Below are positions 1-8,645 of a stretch of DNA of 64,000 nucleotides, one piece after another. The position numbers were made by a program, and so were the translations under genes. The stretch covers positions 1 to 64,000 of the forward strand of contig URPK01000004.1 of assembly GCA_900549715.1 (NCBI GenBank). Reading direction: 5' to 3'. This DNA comes from an uncultured Collinsella sp. (GTDB lineage: Bacteria > Actinomycetota > Coriobacteriia > Coriobacteriales > Coriobacteriaceae). The first letter of the stretch is position 1, and each line of letters opens with the position of its first letter. Below the pieces are notes generated by a model that did no database searches, was not told where the DNA came from, and was given only the letters and a program-made list of their open reading frames with translations.

Positions 1-18
1 AAGCACTTAATGTGCTTT
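1..18 (+). terminator. Possible terminator hairpin at left edge
   Basis: A six-base stem (AAGCAC / GTGCTT) with a five-base loop opens the window and is followed by TTCC. It would end transcription of a gene lying left of the window. The U-tract is short. The rest of 1-214 is the ptsH leader; I could not find a convincing -35/-10 pair in it. Confidence 0.3.
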
Positions 19-214
19 CCGTCTTGCGCAGGACTGTAGAGCAGCAAACTTAACCGCCCCGCCCGGCAGGCGAGCGGACAGCGAACGACATCTGTCCAAC
101 AATTCGTGCGAAACACAATGAAAAACCGTTTGATGTGAGTTAATATAAACAACGTCGTGAATCTGACTCCTGCCACATGCATGACAGGGGTTAAACACAA
201 AAAAGGAGTCAACT

Positions 215-478
215 ATGGTTTCTGAGAAGGCTACCCTCGTTAATCCTCAGGGTCTGCACATGCGTCCGGCTGGTCTGTTCGCCTCCACCATGGGCAAGTA
301 CGCCTGTGACGTGACGGTCGTCACCCCCGAGAAGGAGGTCAACGGCAAGTCCCCGATGGCCCTCATGGCTGCTGGTATCCCCTGCGGTACCGAGGTCGAG
401 GTCAAGTGCGACGGCGCCGATGAGGCCGAGGCTCTGGCTGCTGCCATTGAGCTCATCAAGAGCGGTCTTGGCGAGTAG
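215..478 (+). CDS. ptsH: Phosphocarrier protein HPr
   Basis: HPr carries phosphate from Enzyme I to the sugar-specific Enzyme II proteins of the PTS in the cytoplasm. The 87-residue product has the usual family length. The phospho-accepting His15 lies in GLHMRPAG and the regulatory serine is exactly at position 46 (NGKSPMALM), so HPr kinase control as in other Gram-positives is possible. A clean AAAGGAG site precedes the ATG. Enzyme I follows 133 bases downstream in the same direction, the standard ptsHI order, with a weak attenuator-like hairpin between them. No Enzyme II gene is in the window. Identity is secure. Confidence 0.97.
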   Translation: MVSEKATLVNPQGLHMRPAGLFASTMGKYACDVTVVTPEKEVNGKSPMALMAAGIPCGTEVEVKCDGADEAEALAAAIELIKSGLGE

Positions 479-523
479 AACTCAAACGGGTCGCATGTTG
501 AACAACTAAGTTCATATTTGGGG

Positions 524-559
524 GCGCAGTGACCTGTTGTAAGGAAGCTGCGCTCTTTT
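524..559 (+). terminator. Weak attenuator-like hairpin between ptsH and ptsI
   Basis: A six-base stem GCGCAG / CTGCGC, with an 18-base loop, is followed directly by TCTTTT. The stem is short, so partial termination is more likely than a full stop. That would give more ptsH than ptsI transcript, as is common for this pair. This is inference from shape only. Confidence 0.35.
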
Positions 560-611
560 GTCATGGATATGGCAAAACGCTTTATCACATGACACGGAGA
601 GAGGAATGGGA

Positions 612-2315
612 ATGTATCAGGGAGTCAACGCTTCCGAGGGTATCGGTATCGGCACCGTCATGGTCGCCGTCGATCCCGACTTGACGTTTGAGCCGCACGA
701 GGTTGCCGATTCGGCAGCAGAGAAGGAGCGCTATCAGACCGCTCTTTCGGTCTTCTGCGAGAAGACCCAGGCTCAGGCCGACCACATGAAGGAGACGGTG
801 GGCGAGGCCGAGGCCGAGATCATGAGCGGACACATTGTCCTGGCTCAGGATCCGGGCATGACCGACGCCATCAACGCCGCCATTGACGGCGGCACCTGCG
901 CCGAGCAGGCGCTCATGGACACCTCGACCATGTTCGAGAACATGTTCCTGTCCATGGACGACGAGATGTTCCGTCTGCGCGCGGCCGACATCGCCGACAT
1001 CCGTACCGGCATTCTTGCCGAGTTGCTGGGTAAGGAGGTCGTCGACCTCTCCGTCCTGCCCGAGAACACCGTCGTTGTCGTGCACGACCTCACGCCGTCC
1101 ATGACCGCCACGATCGATAAGGCGCACGTTGCCGGTATCGTCACCGAGACTGGTGGCCGCACGTCGCACTCCGCAATCATTGCGCGCGCCCTCGAGATCC
1201 CGGCTGTCCTTTCGGTTTCCAACAGCTGCACCGCACTGCGCAACGGCATGACCGTTGTCGTCGACGGTGGCAAGGGTATCGTCGAGGCCGATCCCGATGA
1301 GGAGACGCTCGCCGCTTACACTGCCAAGGCCGAGGCTTTCGCTGCCGAGAAGGCGGCTCTCGAGGCCTTCCGCGGCAAGCCGTCCGTGACTGCCGACGGC
1401 ATCAAGAAGATCATTGCCTGCAACATCGGCAACCCCGATGACGTGCCCAACGCGCTCGATCACGACGCCGAGGCTATCGGCCTGTTCCGTTCCGAGTTCC
1501 TGTTCATGGACTCTGCTGAGCTTCCTTCCGAGGAGGAGCAGTTCAACGCCTACCGTAAGGTCGCCAGCGCGCTCAAGGGCGCTCCGGTCATCATCCGCAC
1601 GCTCGATGTGGGTGGCGACAAGGAGATTCCGTACCTGCACATGGTCAAGGAAGAGAACCCCTTCATGGGCTTCCGCGCCGTGCGTTACTGCCTGGCCAAC
1701 CCCGACCAGTACAAGGTCCAGCTCCGCGCCCTGCTGCGCGCCAGCGCCTTCGGTGACGTCAAGATCATGATCCCGCTCGTCACCTGCGTCGAGGAAGTCT
1801 TGGCTGTCAAGGAGCTCGTCGAGCAGTGCAAGGCCGAGCTGACCGAAGAGGGTCGCAAGTTCAACGAGAACATCGAGGTTGGCATCATGGTCGAGACGCC
1901 TGCCGCCTCGCTGCTCGCTGACCGCCTGGCCGAGGTCGCCGACTTCTTCTCCATCGGCACCAACGACCTGATCGGCTACACCATGTGCGCCGACCGTGGC
2001 AACGACACCATCTCCAACCTGTACCAGGTTTACTATCCCGCCGTGCTCCGCTCGCTCAAGAACATCATCGAGAGCGGCGTGAAGGCCGGCATCATGGTCG
2101 GTATGTGCGGCGAGGCCGCTGCCGATCCGTTGCTCGAGCCGCTGCTGATCAGCTGGGGCCTGGAGGAGTTCTCGATGAGCGCTCCGTCCATCCTGCGCGC
2201 CCGCAAGACCATCAGCCAGTGGACCAAGGCCGAGTGCGACGAGCTCGCCGAGAAGGCGCTCGCCTGCAACACCGCTGCCGAGGTCAAGGCACTGCTCGAG
2301 TCCGCAGCTCGCTAA
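612..2315 (+). CDS. ptsI: PTS Enzyme I (phosphoenolpyruvate-protein phosphotransferase)
   Basis: Enzyme I takes phosphate from PEP and passes it to HPr, the first step of PTS sugar uptake. The 567-residue product has the full family layout: an N-terminal HPr-binding/phosphohistidine domain with the active-site histidine in TGGRTSHSAIIAR (about residue 195), then a PEP-binding barrel with FRSEFLFMD, the metal-site segment around GIMVETPAA and the C-terminal MCGEAA cysteine motif. Two in-frame ATGs exist (606 and 612). The GAGAGAGGA ribosome site touches the first but is six bases from the second, so 612 is chosen. It is downstream of ptsH and upstream of two PfkB kinases. Confidence 0.96.
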   Translation: MYQGVNASEGIGIGTVMVAVDPDLTFEPHEVADSAAEKERYQTALSVFCEKTQAQADHMKETVGEAEAEIMSGHIVLAQDPGMTDAINAAIDGGTCAEQALMDTSTMFENMFLSMDDEMFRLRAADIADIRTGILAELLGKEVVDLSVLPENTVVVVHDLTPSMTATIDKAHVAGIVTETGGRTSHSAIIARALEIPAVLSVSNSCTALRNGMTVVVDGGKGIVEADPDEETLAAYTAKAEAFAAEKAALEAFRGKPSVTADGIKKIIACNIGNPDDVPNALDHDAEAIGLFRSEFLFMDSAELPSEEEQFNAYRKVASALKGAPVIIRTLDVGGDKEIPYLHMVKEENPFMGFRAVRYCLANPDQYKVQLRALLRASAFGDVKIMIPLVTCVEEVLAVKELVEQCKAELTEEGRKFNENIEVGIMVETPAASLLADRLAEVADFFSIGTNDLIGYTMCADRGNDTISNLYQVYYPAVLRSLKNIIESGVKAGIMVGMCGEAAADPLLEPLLISWGLEEFSMSAPSILRARKTISQWTKAECDELAEKALACNTAAEVKALLESAAR

Positions 2316-2389
2316 TTTGGTATCAGAGGTAACCGCGTGGTTGGAATGGGCCGGCCACGCGGCCCTCACATATACAGGGGGTACTGTAA

Positions 2390-3322
2390 ATGTTCTACAC
2401 GCTAACCGCTAACCCGGCTGTCGACATGACGGTTTCGAGCTCTCCGCTCGAGCCCGACGAGAACGTCCGCACCGGCTCGGCCAGCTACACGGCTAACGGC
2501 AAGGGCCTCGACGTGTCCTTCGCCTTTAAGAAGATGGGCGTCGACACCGTCGCGCTCGGTTTCTTCGCCGGCTTCACGGGCAAGTTCATCGTCGAGGAGG
2601 TCATGAACCTGGGTTGCCTCTGCCGCCCGGTCTGGACCGACGGTATCACGCGCATCAACACCTACGTCAACGATGGCCAGCACGAGTACGGCATCCTGAA
2701 CCCCGGTGCTCCGATCACGCCGCAGCATCAGGAGGAGCTCTACAACATCCTGGACACCGCGGGCGACCTTGAGTGCCTGATCGTCTCCGGCTCCGTGCCT
2801 CCCAAAGCTACGCCCGACTTCCTGGCTCAGGTCATGGAGCACGCTCAGGCCCGTGGCGCCGACGTCGTCCTGGACCTGTCCTCCGACAAGCTCAAGGAGC
2901 TCGCTCACAAGAAGCCGCTGCTCATTAAGCCGAACCATCACGAGATGAAGGCTATCTTCGGCGTGCCGGTCGACACCGACGACGAGGTCCGCGTTGCCAT
3001 GAAGCTGGCTCACGAGGCCGGCGTCCAGAACGTGCTGCTCACCCGTGGTAGCCGCGGTGACGCTTACTTCTCCAACGGCGAGGACATCTGGTATGCCAAG
3101 CGTGAGTTCAACATCAAGCTTGTCTCTTCCGTCTGCGCCGGCGACTGCACCCTCGCTGCGTTCCTGCACAAGTGGTACAGGGATCGCGACAACGTCGAGG
3201 AGGCCATGAAGCTCGCTATGGCCACCGGCGCCAACGTTGCTGAGTCCGTCGGCATCGGCGACTTTGGTCACGTCGACGAGTACAGCAAGCGCGTTGCCGT
3301 TCGCAAGCTCGATCGCAAGTAA
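2390..3322 (+). CDS. pfkB: PfkB-family sugar-phosphate kinase (1-phosphofructokinase type), copy 1
   Basis: The 310-residue protein has the full PfkB/FruK fold: an N-terminal ANPAVDMT strand, a GKGLDVS sugar-binding segment, GFFAGFTGKF, which is typical of 1-phosphofructokinases, and a C-terminal SVCAGDCTLAAF. The family normally has GAGDS there; the first glycine is cysteine but the catalytic aspartate is kept. It probably phosphorylates fructose-1-phosphate or a related hexose phosphate (tagatose-6-phosphate kinase is the alternative). It follows ptsI by 74 bases with a GGGGGT site before the ATG and is closed by a strong terminator, so it is likely co-transcribed with ptsI. The substrate is not fixed by sequence alone. 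Confidence 0.85.
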   Translation: MFYTLTANPAVDMTVSSSPLEPDENVRTGSASYTANGKGLDVSFAFKKMGVDTVALGFFAGFTGKFIVEEVMNLGCLCRPVWTDGITRINTYVNDGQHEYGILNPGAPITPQHQEELYNILDTAGDLECLIVSGSVPPKATPDFLAQVMEHAQARGADVVLDLSSDKLKELAHKKPLLIKPNHHEMKAIFGVPVDTDDEVRVAMKLAHEAGVQNVLLTRGSRGDAYFSNGEDIWYAKREFNIKLVSSVCAGDCTLAAFLHKWYRDRDNVEEAMKLAMATGANVAESVGIGDFGHVDEYSKRVAVRKLDRK

Positions 3323-3348
3323 GCGAAACACGACAAACTCGTGCGCAT

Positions 3349-3384
3349 ACGGCGTCCCGGTTTCGACCGGGGCGCCGTTTTTTT
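3349..3384 (+). terminator. Rho-independent terminator after pfkB copy 1
   Basis: A twelve-base stem, ACGGCGTCCCGG pairing with CCGGGGCGCCGT (one G-T pair), has a six-base loop and is followed by seven T. It separates the ptsHI-pfkB unit from the second kinase. Confidence 0.9.
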
Positions 3385-3440
3385 GTCCCACTCGAACCTC
3401 GGAGCCGCGCTTCACGCGTTCCACACCGTTCACCGAGTTG

Positions 3441-3472
3441 TTGTAGCCTTTTGCCGAAGCGTGGAATATACT
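3441..3472 (+). promoter_or_regulatory. Candidate promoter of pfkB copy 2
   Basis: A good -10 box TATACT (3467-3472) lies 35 bases before the pfkB copy 2 start. The nearest -35-like hexamer is TTGTAG (3441-3446), at a long 20-base spacing. The -10 is convincing; the -35 is not. Confidence 0.35.
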
Positions 3473-3506
3473 TTCATTAACACGTTACTTCGTGAAAGGA
3501 ACATTC

Positions 3507-4439
3507 ATGATTTACACGCTTACTGCAAATCCCGCTATTGACTACAACATCTCCTGCGATGGCTTGTCCGCCAACACCGTTACCCGCACCCGTAACGCTG
3601 TCTACACCCCCAACGGCAAGGGTCTCAACGTTTCGTTTACGCTCGACCACTACGGCGTCGACACCACGATCCTGGGCTTCTTCGCCGGCTTCTCGGGTGA
3701 GTATATCGTTAAGGGCGCCGAGGCCCTGGGCGTGCCCGTCAAGCCCGTGTGGACTGACGGCATCACGCGTGTTAACGTGTTCCTCAACGCCGGTCCCGAC
3801 ACCGAGTACAACATGGTCAACGCCGGTGCCGCCATCAACGAAGCCAACGAGCAGGAGATGTTTGAGCTTATCGATTCGCTCGATGACATGACCTGCCTGG
3901 TTATCAGCGGCTCGCTGCCCCCCAACACCTCCGAGAGCTTCCTGGCAGAGGTCCTGCGTCGCGTGAAGGCGAAGGGCGCCGAGTTCGTGCTCGATATCTC
4001 GAGCCATCAGCTGGCCGACCTCATTGCTATGGAGCCGTTGCTCATTAAGCCTAACGACGACGAGCTGCTCGACATCTTTGGCATTAAGGTGAGCGGTGGC
4101 GACGACGAGTCCGTCAAGGGCGCCATGGCCGAGCTGCACGCCAAGGGCGCTAAGAATGTACTGCTGACGCTCGGCGGCGACGGCGCGTACTTCTCCAACG
4201 GCGAGCACATCTGGTTTGCCAACCGCACCTTCGACGTCAAGCTGCTGTCGACCGTCTGCGCGGGCGACTCCTCGCTGGCCGCCTTCCTGTCCGTGTGGCA
4301 CGACGCCCCCGAGCGCGTCGAGGATGCCCTGCGCCTCTCGATGGCCACCGGCGCCAACGTGGTCGAGTGCCCGGGTCTGGGCGATTTTGCCAAGGTCGAT
4401 GAGTATCAGAAGGGTATTGCAATCCGTCAGGTTTGCTAG
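3507..4439 (+). CDS. pfkB: PfkB-family sugar-phosphate kinase (1-phosphofructokinase type), copy 2
   Basis: This 310-residue paralogue of the preceding kinase has the same landmarks: TANPAIDYNIS at the start, GKGLNVSFTLD, GFFAGFSGEYIV, LLIKPNDDEL and TVCAGDSSLAAFL near the C-terminus. It shares the cysteine in place of the first glycine of the GAGD anion-hole motif. A GTG at 3492 is in frame, but GAAAGGA (3494-3500) is correctly spaced for the ATG at 3507, which is chosen. It has its own promoter-like region and terminator, so it is expressed separately. Fructose-1-phosphate or tagatose-6-phosphate is the likely substrate; sequence does not separate these. Confidence 0.85.
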   Translation: MIYTLTANPAIDYNISCDGLSANTVTRTRNAVYTPNGKGLNVSFTLDHYGVDTTILGFFAGFSGEYIVKGAEALGVPVKPVWTDGITRVNVFLNAGPDTEYNMVNAGAAINEANEQEMFELIDSLDDMTCLVISGSLPPNTSESFLAEVLRRVKAKGAEFVLDISSHQLADLIAMEPLLIKPNDDELLDIFGIKVSGGDDESVKGAMAELHAKGAKNVLLTLGGDGAYFSNGEHIWFANRTFDVKLLSTVCAGDSSLAAFLSVWHDAPERVEDALRLSMATGANVVECPGLGDFAKVDEYQKGIAIRQVC

Positions 4440-4473
4440 TTCCGGCACCTTGCCTGAATAGTTCAATTATTTC

Positions 4474-4509
4474 GCATCCGTCTTAGACCAGGACGGATGC
4501 GTTTTTGTT
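4474..4509 (+). terminator. Rho-independent terminator after pfkB copy 2
   Basis: A perfect ten-base stem CGCATCCGTC / GACGGATGCG has a nine-base loop, followed by TTTTTGTTT. Confidence 0.93.
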
Positions 4510-4603
4510 TATCGGACTTGCGTGTGCAGTGGAGGCTGTTTCTTGCTAGACTTCTTGCAGACGCAATCGATAGCCAATTTGATAGTCGCAGGAGGCCATA
4601 GGC

Positions 4604-5998
4604 ATGTGCAATGTTTCGCTCAACGGTACGCAGCCGACCGATGCCTCTATCCGTGTCCTGCGTGCGCTTGAGGCAGCAGGTCTTGAGGCTTGGTACGTGG
4701 GCGGTTGGGTACGTGATGCCCTGATGGGACGCCCCAGCCACGATGTTGACATGTGCTGCAGCGGCCTGTGGCAGGAGTCCAAAGAGGCGCTCGAAGCGGC
4801 TGATATTGCCGTGGTTGAGTCGGGCATAAAATTTGGCGGCATCACGGCTATTTGCGATGATGAGCGCATTGAGGTCACCACCTACCGCCTAGACGGCTTT
4901 TACACCGACGGCCGCCATCCCCAGAGTGTGGAGCGTGCGGCGTCGCTTGAGGACGATCTGGCGCGTCGTGACTTTACCGTTAACGCTATGGCCTGGCATC
5001 CCGAGCGTGGTCTTGTCGACCGCTACGATGGTCAGGGCGACCTAGACCGCAAGCTCATCCGCGCCGTTGGAGATCCCAAGCGTCGTTTTAACGAGGATGC
5101 CCTGCGCATGTTGCGCGCGGTGCGTTTTGCCTGCCGTCTGGATTTTATGATCGAGCCTAAGACTAAACAGGCGCTTGCCGAGTGCGCGCCGCTGCTCGAT
5201 GCTGTGGCGCGCGAGCGCGTGGGCATTGAGCTCGAGGGTATCCTTTCGACCGGCCAAGGGGGAGACGCCATGCTGCGCTACCCCGAGCTCATCTGCGCCG
5301 CCGTGCCCGAGTTGGCAGCGGGTCGCGGGTTTGATCAGCGCAGCGTCTATCATGCGTTTAACGTTTACGAGCATATCGCCCGTGTGCTGACGGTGGCGGG
5401 GGAGTTGGCGCTGTGCGACGGCTTTACACCCTCAATGAGCCTAATGTGGGCGGCGTTTTTGCACGACGTTTCCAAGCCCGATTGCTTTACGGTCGACCAT
5501 GCGGGCAGCGGCCACTTTTACGGTCACCCCGAGCTCGGGGCCAAGAAGGCGCGCGCCATCATGGATCGCTTGGCGCTTTCGCACGACTTGGTCCGCGACG
5601 TGTGCCTGCTCATTAAGTACCACGACAAGCCGCTGCGCCCCGAGCGCTCCTGCTTGCTCAATATGATGCGCTTGCTTTCGGGCGAGGGCGTCGATACGCC
5701 GCGCCTGATGGACGAGCTTATGGACCTTAAGCGTGCCGACACGCTGGGCAAGGCGCCGTCGTGCTTCTATTACGTCGAGACGATCGAAGAGATGCGCTCA
5801 CTCGCCCATGATTTGTTGGAGGCGGGGGAGCCCTATTCGCTCAAGATGCTTGCTATCAACGGCGGCGACTTGATTCGTGCCGGTGTGAAGCCGGGGCCCG
5901 AGCTAGGCCAGCTACTCAACGCCGCCCTCGAAGCCGTTATCGAGGACAACATCCCCAACGATCGCGAAACCCTTTTGGTTCATCTCAACTTGAATTAG
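4604..5998 (+). CDS. cca: CCA tRNA nucleotidyltransferase with HD domain
   Basis: The enzyme adds or repairs the 3' CCA of tRNAs. The N-terminal polymerase-beta-type nucleotidyltransferase domain has the GG...RD motif in VGGWVRDALMG followed by SHDVDM, whose two aspartates bind metal (about residues 32-50). The RRDFTVNAMA and RRFNEDALRMLRAVRFA segments are the nucleotide-reading and neck elements of class II enzymes. A C-terminal HD phosphohydrolase-type domain (FLHDVSKP, about residue 290) is present, as in other bacterial CCA enzymes. Length is 464 residues. An AGGAGG site lies seven bases before the ATG. tRNA-Glu follows about 130 bases downstream, although its own 3' CCA is already encoded in the DNA. 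Confidence 0.92.
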   Translation: MCNVSLNGTQPTDASIRVLRALEAAGLEAWYVGGWVRDALMGRPSHDVDMCCSGLWQESKEALEAADIAVVESGIKFGGITAICDDERIEVTTYRLDGFYTDGRHPQSVERAASLEDDLARRDFTVNAMAWHPERGLVDRYDGQGDLDRKLIRAVGDPKRRFNEDALRMLRAVRFACRLDFMIEPKTKQALAECAPLLDAVARERVGIELEGILSTGQGGDAMLRYPELICAAVPELAAGRGFDQRSVYHAFNVYEHIARVLTVAGELALCDGFTPSMSLMWAAFLHDVSKPDCFTVDHAGSGHFYGHPELGAKKARAIMDRLALSHDLVRDVCLLIKYHDKPLRPERSCLLNMMRLLSGEGVDTPRLMDELMDLKRADTLGKAPSCFYYVETIEEMRSLAHDLLEAGEPYSLKMLAINGGDLIRAGVKPGPELGQLLNAALEAVIEDNIPNDRETLLVHLNLN

Positions 5999-6062
5999 CT
6001 AATTAGTTGACCTGCGCGTTCCATAACCTGTCGACAATTTTTCGGCAATTTGGAATTTCTTC

Positions 6063-6091
6063 TTGCGCTGATGTTTTTTGTCCCGTAATAT
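6063..6091 (+). promoter_or_regulatory. Promoter of tRNA-Glu
   Basis: TTGCGC (6063-6068) and TAATAT (6086-6091) are separated by exactly 17 bases. The tRNA begins 34 bases after the -10 box. The arrangement matches that before tRNA-Ala near the right end of the window. Confidence 0.6.
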
Positions 6092-6125
6092 ATTTCCTCG
6101 CAGCACGGCAGTGCAGATGTTATGT

Positions 6126-6202
6126 GGCCCGTTCGTCTAGCGGTTTAGGACGCCGCCCTCTCAAGGCGGAGATCACCAGTTCGAATCTGGTACGGGCTAC
6201 CA
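6126..6202 (+). tRNA. tRNA-Glu (CTC anticodon)
   Basis: A 77-base cloverleaf. The seven-base acceptor stem starts GGCCCGT and pairs with ACGGGCT, with one G-T pair. The anticodon stem CCGCC / GGCGG holds the loop CTCTCAA, giving anticodon CTC, which reads GAG. The T-arm has TTCGAAT and the 3' CCA is encoded. A promoter lies upstream and a terminator directly downstream, so it is a single-tRNA transcript. Glutamyl-tRNA synthetase (gltX) is elsewhere in the window. Confidence 0.97.
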
Positions 6203-6212
6203 CGCATCTGAT

Positions 6213-6246
6213 ACCCGGTCTTTCCACGGAAGGCCGGGTTTTTTAT
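6213..6246 (+). terminator. Terminator after tRNA-Glu
   Basis: The stem CCCGGTC / GGCCGGG with its A-T closing pair is followed by six T and ATT. It ends the tRNA transcript. Confidence 0.85.
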
Positions 6247-6352
6247 TATCAAACAACTGTCTGTCATTCCCGTTTGAACAAGAGCTTTGCGTTCTGCTTA
6301 TGGCCCTTACGGGTACAATAACCAAGATATTTTGACTGTTAGAAGGAGTCTC

Positions 6353-7660
6353 ATGACGGAGTCCTCTCAGCATACGTCCAAGCCCCAGGTCGAGGTTGAG
6401 GCCTCGGGCGGCGATGACAATAAGAGCGCACGCCGCGGCGCAATCTTTATCGGCGTTGTGCTGGTGGGTTATATCGTCTATCTGGTGGTAACCGGGCAGA
6501 TGGGGCAGTTCTGGGCTGCTATGTCGAGCGTCCAGGCGCCCTGGCTCGTTGTCGCGTGTCTTTGCATGTTTATGTATCTGTTCTTTGGCATTGTGGCCTA
6601 TGCGATCGCCGTCTGGCTCGACCCCAATTCACCCGTCGGCATTCGCGACCTGATCTCGGTCGAGGCGAGTGGCATCTTCTTTGGCAACCTGACGCCCATG
6701 ATGATGGGCTCTACGCCTGCCCAGATCTACCGCCTGACCAAAGCGGGCCAAAACGTGGGCGAAGCGGGTGCCACGCAGTTCACCCGATTTATTGTGTATC
6801 AGTTTGGCCTCGTTGCCTGGGGCGCTATCCTATTGCTTGCTCGCATGCCGTTTTTTGCCGAGCGCTATGGCGACATGACGCTGCTGTGCGTCTTTAGTTT
6901 TGGCGGTCACTGCTGCATCCTGCTCGGCATCTTCGCCGTCGCGCTCATGCCTAAGACCGTCACGCGCGTCGCGCACTGCATCATCAATTGGCTCGAGCGC
7001 ATAGGTGTCTCGGCCACTAAGATCGATGGATGGCGCTCGTTTGTCGATGGCGAGATCTACTCCTTCTCCGAGAAGTTCAAGCTTTCGGCCGGACATTTTT
7101 CTTCCATGCTGCTCACCGTGTTTATCACCATGCTGCAGCTCGCGTTTTTCTATCTGGTGCCGTATTTTCTGATGCTCGCCTTTGGCCACCACGAGGTCGA
7201 CTTTTTCTCGGTCATGGCCGCGAGCGCCTTTGTCCAGCTGCTGAGCTCTGCGGTTCCCTTGCCCGGTGGAACTGGTGGCGCTGAGGGCGGCTTTGCTTTG
7301 TTCTTGGGTCATTTCTTTGGGTCGGCTTCGACCGCCGGCTATCTGCTGTGGCGTCTCATTACGTTTATCGCGCCGACCATTTTGGCTGCGCCCCTGCTGG
7401 GCCTTAAGAGCGCCCACAACGAGAGCATCCATGCGCGCTGGGATCGCGTGATGCGCAAGCTCGGCCGCGAGCCTCAGACGCCCTCTGCGCCCACTAAGCC
7501 GCACCCCACGAATGCTGTTACCGTTGATCCCAGGAAGCACGCTCAGAAGGCTTTTGGGACCGCTAAGCCGGCTCATAAAGCCTATGTGCGCCAGACAGGC
7601 GACGGTATTCGCGTATCTCCGTCGGCACTCAATAAGAAGAAGCACCCTAAGTCGCAGTAG
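6353..7660 (+). CDS. Flippase-like integral membrane protein (lysylphosphatidylglycerol synthase TM-domain family)
   Basis: A 435-residue multi-pass membrane protein. After a charged N-terminus of about 35 residues, several hydrophobic segments follow (for example GAIFIGVVLVGYIVYLVV and the stretch near residues 75-95). It carries the family hallmark PLPGGTGGAEGGFALFL near residue 305, which is found in the membrane half of MprF and in related AglD/UPF0104 proteins. No soluble lysyl-transferase domain is attached, so it is a stand-alone translocator-like domain, possibly for a lipid or lipid-linked sugar. The C-terminus is a basic, proline-rich cytoplasmic tail of about 75 residues. AGAAGGAG lies four bases before the ATG. 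Substrate is unknown. Confidence 0.82.
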   Translation: MTESSQHTSKPQVEVEASGGDDNKSARRGAIFIGVVLVGYIVYLVVTGQMGQFWAAMSSVQAPWLVVACLCMFMYLFFGIVAYAIAVWLDPNSPVGIRDLISVEASGIFFGNLTPMMMGSTPAQIYRLTKAGQNVGEAGATQFTRFIVYQFGLVAWGAILLLARMPFFAERYGDMTLLCVFSFGGHCCILLGIFAVALMPKTVTRVAHCIINWLERIGVSATKIDGWRSFVDGEIYSFSEKFKLSAGHFSSMLLTVFITMLQLAFFYLVPYFLMLAFGHHEVDFFSVMAASAFVQLLSSAVPLPGGTGGAEGGFALFLGHFFGSASTAGYLLWRLITFIAPTILAAPLLGLKSAHNESIHARWDRVMRKLGREPQTPSAPTKPHPTNAVTVDPRKHAQKAFGTAKPAHKAYVRQTGDGIRVSPSALNKKKHPKSQ

Positions 7661-7776
7661 GGCAGTCGTGCGTTCTTCATATTGCCGGGCTTTTTTGTGC
7701 CGGATGGGGGATAATCCTCTTACGTAGATTATCTCTCATCTGTTGATGTATGCCCGCATATCGAAGGGACACGCCC

Positions 7777-8388
7777 ATGGCCACCAGCAAACCGCGTATT
7801 GATCGCCGCATCGTTCGCAGCCGCAATGCCATCCTTTCCGCTTTCGAGCGCCTGCTCATGGAAAAGCCGCTGGCAGACATTACGGTGAGTGCCATCGCGC
7901 GCGAGGCCAATGTCGACCGCAAGACCTTTTACGTTCACTTTGGTACGGTCGACGGCCTGCTCGATGCCATTGCCGTCGATGTGGTGGAGATGATTGTCGA
8001 CTCGGTCGAGAAAACGCTTGCTTCAATGGACGGTGACACCAACGAGCGCGCCCTGGGAGCGGCGGCGACCTTCTTTAAAACCGTTAACGAGGCGTTATGC
8101 AACAACCTGGTGCTCAATCGTCAGCTGATCGAGAACATTCCGCTCGATGATTTTATGGCTCGTCTTCGTGCACCTCTCGAGCACGAGATTGCCGAGCGCA
8201 ATCTGCTGCCCCAAGGCCTTAAGGATGAGATGTTCGACTACTATCTGGCGTTTTTGCTGTCAGGCATTATCGGTATCTATCGCACGTGGGCGCTGTCTGA
8301 CGGCTCGGTTCCTATTGAGCGCGTCTCTGAGGTCGCCAACGACCTGACTCTCAATGGCCTGTCGAGTCTGGAATCTCGCTTGGATTAG
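7777..8388 (+). CDS. TetR/AcrR-family transcriptional regulator
   Basis: A 203-residue protein with an N-terminal helix-turn-helix of TetR type: the SAIAREANVDRKTFYVHFGTV segment is the recognition helix region (about residues 38-58). The C-terminal ligand or dimer domain carries the ordinary helical pattern (FYYLAFLLSG-like segment near residue 165) but gives no ligand clue. A GAAGGGA site precedes ATG 7777 by seven bases; an upstream ATG at 7750 lacks one. The gene sits between the flippase-like gene and the edge of the cobalamin island. Its stop codon lies only a few bases from the remnant of an IS3-type transposase, so its original downstream neighbour may have been lost. Confidence 0.85.
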   Translation: MATSKPRIDRRIVRSRNAILSAFERLLMEKPLADITVSAIAREANVDRKTFYVHFGTVDGLLDAIAVDVVEMIVDSVEKTLASMDGDTNERALGAAATFFKTVNEALCNNLVLNRQLIENIPLDDFMARLRAPLEHEIAERNLLPQGLKDEMFDYYLAFLLSGIIGIYRTWALSDGSVPIERVSEVANDLTLNGLSSLESRLD

Positions 8389-8394
8389 GCGCAG

Positions 8395-8621
8395 GCTCGA
8401 GTTCGCGAGGCGCTTGTCGGGGTGCAGCCCGATCGACCAGGCGACGAGCATCCCGCCGAAGCAGTCGATGACCGGGCTCCGGTAGACCTTCTCGCCGCCC
8501 GGGAGCCTGAACTCGGTGATGTCGGTGAGCCACAGCAGGTTGGGCTCGTCGGCGTGGAAATTCCTGTTTACGAGGTTCTCCGGCGCCTTGTAGACCTCGC
8601 CGGCGTAGGAGCTGTAGCCTG
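8395..8621 (-). mobile_element. IS3-family transposase (OrfB) fragment
   Basis: Read leftward, this stretch encodes about 75 residues typical of the IS3 OrfB integrase core: YSSYAGEVYKAPENL, then NLLWLTDITEF with the first catalytic aspartate, EKVYRSPVIDCFGG with the second, and LVAWSIGLHPDKRLANSSL. Both ends of the gene are missing: there is no OrfA, no N-terminal part and no DDE glutamate region. It is therefore a dead remnant. It lies exactly between the TetR gene and the first gene of the cobalamin-related island, marking the left boundary of that block. Confidence 0.8.
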
Positions 8622-8645
8622 AGGATCCTTAAAAGAAAGTCCAGT

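Noticed and set aside
585..2369. Very long open frame antisense to ptsI
   Set aside because: High-GC codon structure keeps the opposite strand open; its residues show no family pattern, while the forward product is a complete Enzyme I.
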